From JAFGPJ01 sp964439135 (GTDB taxonomy: Bacteria; Planctomycetota; Phycisphaerae; Sedimentisphaerales; Anaerobacaceae), in the NCBI GenBank assembly GCA_964439135.1, contig CAYTNN010000190.1, forward strand, positions 1 to 8,689: a stretch of DNA of 8,689 bases, in the 5' to 3' direction. The notes under the pieces are model-generated. The model searched no databases. It worked only from the letters and a program-made list of their open reading frames with translations, and was not told where the DNA came from. The position numbers and the translations under genes are program-made. Below are positions 6,377-8,689 of this stretch, piece by piece (the first letter of the stretch is position 1; every line of letters begins with the position of its first letter).

Positions 6377-7834
6377 ATGAGTGATTCGCGTTGGACGAGA
6401 AGAAGATTCTTAAAAGCGGTTGGCCTGGGAGCGGCGGCGCTTTCGATGCCGGCCATCGATGTCCTCGGTGCAGGAAAAGACAAGCCGAATATCCTGTTTA
6501 TTTTCGCCGATGACCAGTGCTTTGAGACGCTGCGTTCGCTGGGCTGCGATGAAATACAGACCCCGAATCTCGACAGGCTCGTCAAGGGCGGCGTGACTTT
6601 TACACACGCATACAATCAGGGCGCATGGCACGGCGCCGTGTGCGTAGCCAGCAGGACAATGCTTAATACGGGGCGTTTCTTATGGACAGCCAGAGACCTT
6701 GAGCCGAATTTGAAGCAGGAAACGGCGGCCGGCAGGTTCTGGTCTCAATACATGAAGCAGGCGGGCTACGAAACCTACATGAGCGGCAAATGGCACGTCA
6801 AGGGTATCAAGCCGGAAGATATATTCGACCATGTCAAGGACGTCCGCCCCGGCATGCCCAATCAAACTGAAGAAGGATACAACCGCCCTATCGAGGGACA
6901 ACCGGACCCATGGAAACCGTGGGACACCAAATATGGCGGCTACTGGAAAGGCGGCAAACACTGGAGCGAAGTTCTCGGAGACCATGCTGAGGACTTTCTC
7001 GAAAATGCTGCGAAGAGTGAAAAGCCCTTCTTCATGTACATGGCCTTCAACGCCCCACACGACCCGAGGCAGTCTCCGAAAGAGTATGTAGATAAGTACC
7101 CGCTGGAAAACGTCAAAGTCCCCGCCAATTTCCTGCCGGAATACCCTTATAAGGGTTCGATCGGCTGCAGCGCCAAGCTCAGAGATGAAAAGCTCGCCCC
7201 GTTTCCTCGGACAAAGTACGCCGTCAAGGTGAACCGACAGGAATATTACGCTATAATTACACACATGGATGCACAGGTCGGGCGCATTCTCGATGCGCTC
7301 GAAAAAACCGGAAAGGCCGACAATACTTATATCTTTTTCACCGCTGACCATGGACTGGCGGTCGGTCATCACGGCCTGATAGGAAAACAGAACATGTACG
7401 ACCACAGCGTTAGAGTACCGCTGATGGTTAACGGCCCGGGTGTTCCGAAAAACAAAAAGATTACCACGCCGGTCTATCTTCAGGACATAATGCCCTCGAC
7501 GCTGGAGCTTGCCGGTATCAATAAGCCACGAGAAGTACAGTTCAAGAGCCTGATACCGCTCATCAACGGCAGAGCCAAAAGCAGCTACGATGCTATATAC
7601 GGCGGCTATATCGACCTGCAGAGAATGATAAGTGCCGACGGATATAAAATGATCTATTATCCTAAGATTAATAAGACGCTGCTCTACAACCTCAAGACCG
7701 ATCCGCTGGAAATGGAAAACCTTGCCGATGATCCGGCCAATGCCGGGTTGATAAGAAGACTAAAGGCCCGGCTGAAAGAATTGCAGAAAGAGGTTGGTGA
7801 TACGCTCGATCTTGATAATACCTCCAAATCATAG
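6377..7834 (+). CDS. Family S1 sulfatase with CxASR signature, Tat-exported
   Basis: A second sulfate-ester hydrolase, 485 residues. The N-terminus has a strong twin-arginine motif (TRRRFLKAVGLG, residues 7-18) and a hydrophobic stretch through about residue 31. The core has NILFIFADDQ (Asp45, Asp46, calcium ligands), the signature CVASRTMLNTGR with Cys89 as the predicted formylglycine, SGKWHVKG, an FNAPHDPRQ segment, TADHG (Asp324, His325) and Lys337 in GKQNMYDHS. The usual Pro of CxPxR is Ala here; sulfatase-maturing systems are known to accept Ala at this position, so activity is still expected. It differs clearly from the first sulfatase (TADHG and GKQN against TSDQG and DKRW; no matching insert around the middle), so it is not a recent duplicate and probably removes a different sulfate. 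It follows the lyase by 54 nt and precedes the GH32 gene by 24 nt. Substrate and subfamily are not assignable here. Confidence 0.92.
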   Translation: MSDSRWTRRRFLKAVGLGAAALSMPAIDVLGAGKDKPNILFIFADDQCFETLRSLGCDEIQTPNLDRLVKGGVTFTHAYNQGAWHGAVCVASRTMLNTGRFLWTARDLEPNLKQETAAGRFWSQYMKQAGYETYMSGKWHVKGIKPEDIFDHVKDVRPGMPNQTEEGYNRPIEGQPDPWKPWDTKYGGYWKGGKHWSEVLGDHAEDFLENAAKSEKPFFMYMAFNAPHDPRQSPKEYVDKYPLENVKVPANFLPEYPYKGSIGCSAKLRDEKLAPFPRTKYAVKVNRQEYYAIITHMDAQVGRILDALEKTGKADNTYIFFTADHGLAVGHHGLIGKQNMYDHSVRVPLMVNGPGVPKNKKITTPVYLQDIMPSTLELAGINKPREVQFKSLIPLINGRAKSSYDAIYGGYIDLQRMISADGYKMIYYPKINKTLLYNLKTDPLEMENLADDPANAGLIRRLKARLKELQKEVGDTLDLDNTSKS

Positions 7835-7858
7835 GATCAATATGCGAAAGGTCATACG

Positions 7859-8689
7859 ATGAAAAAGCTATTGATAAGTTCTCTGTTAATAACGTTTTTT
7901 TGTCTGGCCCCGGCAACTGCTCAGGAGGATATTCTGATAGCGGACTTCGAGGGCAGCAACTACGGTGACTGGAAGGTGACAGGCGAAGCATTCGGCCCGG
8001 GTCCGGCCCGCGGGACACTGCCGACTCAAATGGAGGTGACCGGCTTCGAAGGCAAGGGGCTGGTAAATACGTACTACAACGGTGACAATACAACGGGCAC
8101 GCTTACTTCCCCGGCATTCGAGATCAAACGCAAGTACATCAATTTCCTGATTGGGGGCGGTAAATATCCCGGTAGGGCCTGCATCAATCTGCTTGTAGAC
8201 GGGAAAGTCGCGCGCACCGCCACAGGACCGAACGACAAGCCGGGCGGCTCGGAAGAATTAAACTGGTCCGGCTGGGATGTCTCGGAGCTGCTCGGCCGCA
8301 AAGCTCAGATACAGATAGTCGATATGCAAACCGGAGGCTGGGGGCATATTAATGTGGACCATATAATCCAAAGCAATAGTAAGGTTGAAGTGCTCATGGA
8401 CAAAACACGCGAATTTCTGTTGCAGAAGAAATACTTGAATTTCCCGGTCAAGAATGGAGCAAAGAAGCGACTGATTCATCTAATCATAGACAACAAAATA
8501 GTCCGGGAATTTGATATTGAGCTGGCCCCGGGCGAACCCGACTTCTGGGTATTCCTGGAGATCGGGGCATTTAAAGGCAAGAAAGCGACTTTGCGCATAG
8601 ACGAGTATGCCCCGGCCAGAACTAAAGGATTCGATGCGGTCTACCAGGCGGACACTTACATCGGCGAAGAAAACGTTTACAAGGAAAAA
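7859..8689 (+). CDS. GH32-type fructan hydrolase (levanase-like), N-terminal part only
   Basis: The frame is open from ATG 7859 to the right edge (277 codons), so the gene is cut at its 3' end. AAAGG at 7847-7851 is 7 nt upstream. Residues 1-21 are a Sec signal peptide (cut near ATA/Q). Residues about 24-170 match the beta-sandwich domain found before the catalytic domain in levanase-like GH32 proteins (the DUF4980 type, named from memory): DILIADFEG, DWKVTGEAFG, GTLTSPAFEI, NFLIGGG, INLLVDGK and GGWGHINVDHI (residues 159-169). Residues about 176-250 (YLNFPVKNGA, DNKIVREFDIEL, GEPDFWVFL) match the next linker or sandwich segment of the same proteins. The window stops just where the five-bladed catalytic domain, with its WxNDPNG nucleophile motif, should begin, so catalytic identity is inferred from the N-terminal architecture. 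Expected action is release of fructose from levan, inulin or another beta-fructoside outside the cytoplasm. Confidence 0.78.
   Translation, partial: MKKLLISSLLITFFCLAPATAQEDILIADFEGSNYGDWKVTGEAFGPGPARGTLPTQMEVTGFEGKGLVNTYYNGDNTTGTLTSPAFEIKRKYINFLIGGGKYPGRACINLLVDGKVARTATGPNDKPGGSEELNWSGWDVSELLGRKAQIQIVDMQTGGWGHINVDHIIQSNSKVEVLMDKTREFLLQKKYLNFPVKNGAKKRLIHLIIDNKIVREFDIELAPGEPDFWVFLEIGAFKGKKATLRIDEYAPARTKGFDAVYQADTYIGEENVYKEK

Noticed and set aside
6680..7405. Long open frame (241 codons) on the - strand inside the second sulfatase
   Set aside because: It lies entirely antisense to a well-supported sulfatase with intact motifs and its translation shows no recognisable domain; high-GC coding DNA often leaves such shadows.
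7842..7862. Six-codon mini-ORF overlapping the GH32 start (ATG 7842, TGA 7860-7862)
   Set aside because: It covers the ribosome binding site of the GH32 gene and has no ribosome binding site of its own; most likely chance.
1..8689. tRNA, rRNA, CRISPR, insertion sequence, integrase or attachment site
   Set aside because: No cloverleaf, regularly spaced repeats, transposase-like frames or terminal inverted repeats were seen on either strand by eye.

Overview
The window reads as a piece of a bacterial chromosome, most likely from a planctomycete of the Phycisphaerae type. An environmental or metagenomic origin is plausible. The evidence is two tandem copies of a planctomycete-like secreted hypothetical family, Tat-exported S1 sulfatases next to a heparinase II/III-like lyase, and no SusC/SusD-type genes. 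This placement is from protein character alone; no marker gene is present.

Layout: all six genes lie on the + strand. Bases 2-2174 hold two paralogous secreted or envelope proteins of unknown function; the first is cut by the left edge. They are AT-rich. A hairpin plus T-run overlaps the second stop codon, and a second hairpin follows it. Bases 2175-2378 are a non-coding gap with terminator-like hairpins and a candidate promoter. Bases 2379-8689 form a tight, more GC-rich cluster: S1 sulfatase, heparinase II/III-like polysaccharide lyase (ATGA overlap), second S1 sulfatase (54-nt gap), and the N-terminal part of a GH32-type fructan hydrolase (24-nt gap) that runs off the right edge before its catalytic domain.

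How the genes fit together: the cluster looks like a polysaccharide-utilisation operon. The sulfatases would remove sulfate esters, the lyase would cleave uronate-containing chains by beta-elimination, and the GH32 protein would release fructose units. The sulfatases carry twin-arginine signals, while the lyase and the GH32 protein carry Sec-type signals. No transporter, regulator or sulfatase-maturing enzyme lies in the window. The most interesting point is the pairing of a fructan-type hydrolase with sulfatases and a uronate lyase in what looks like one transcription unit, since no single familiar glycan explains that set. No RNA gene, CRISPR array, insertion sequence or integrase was seen.
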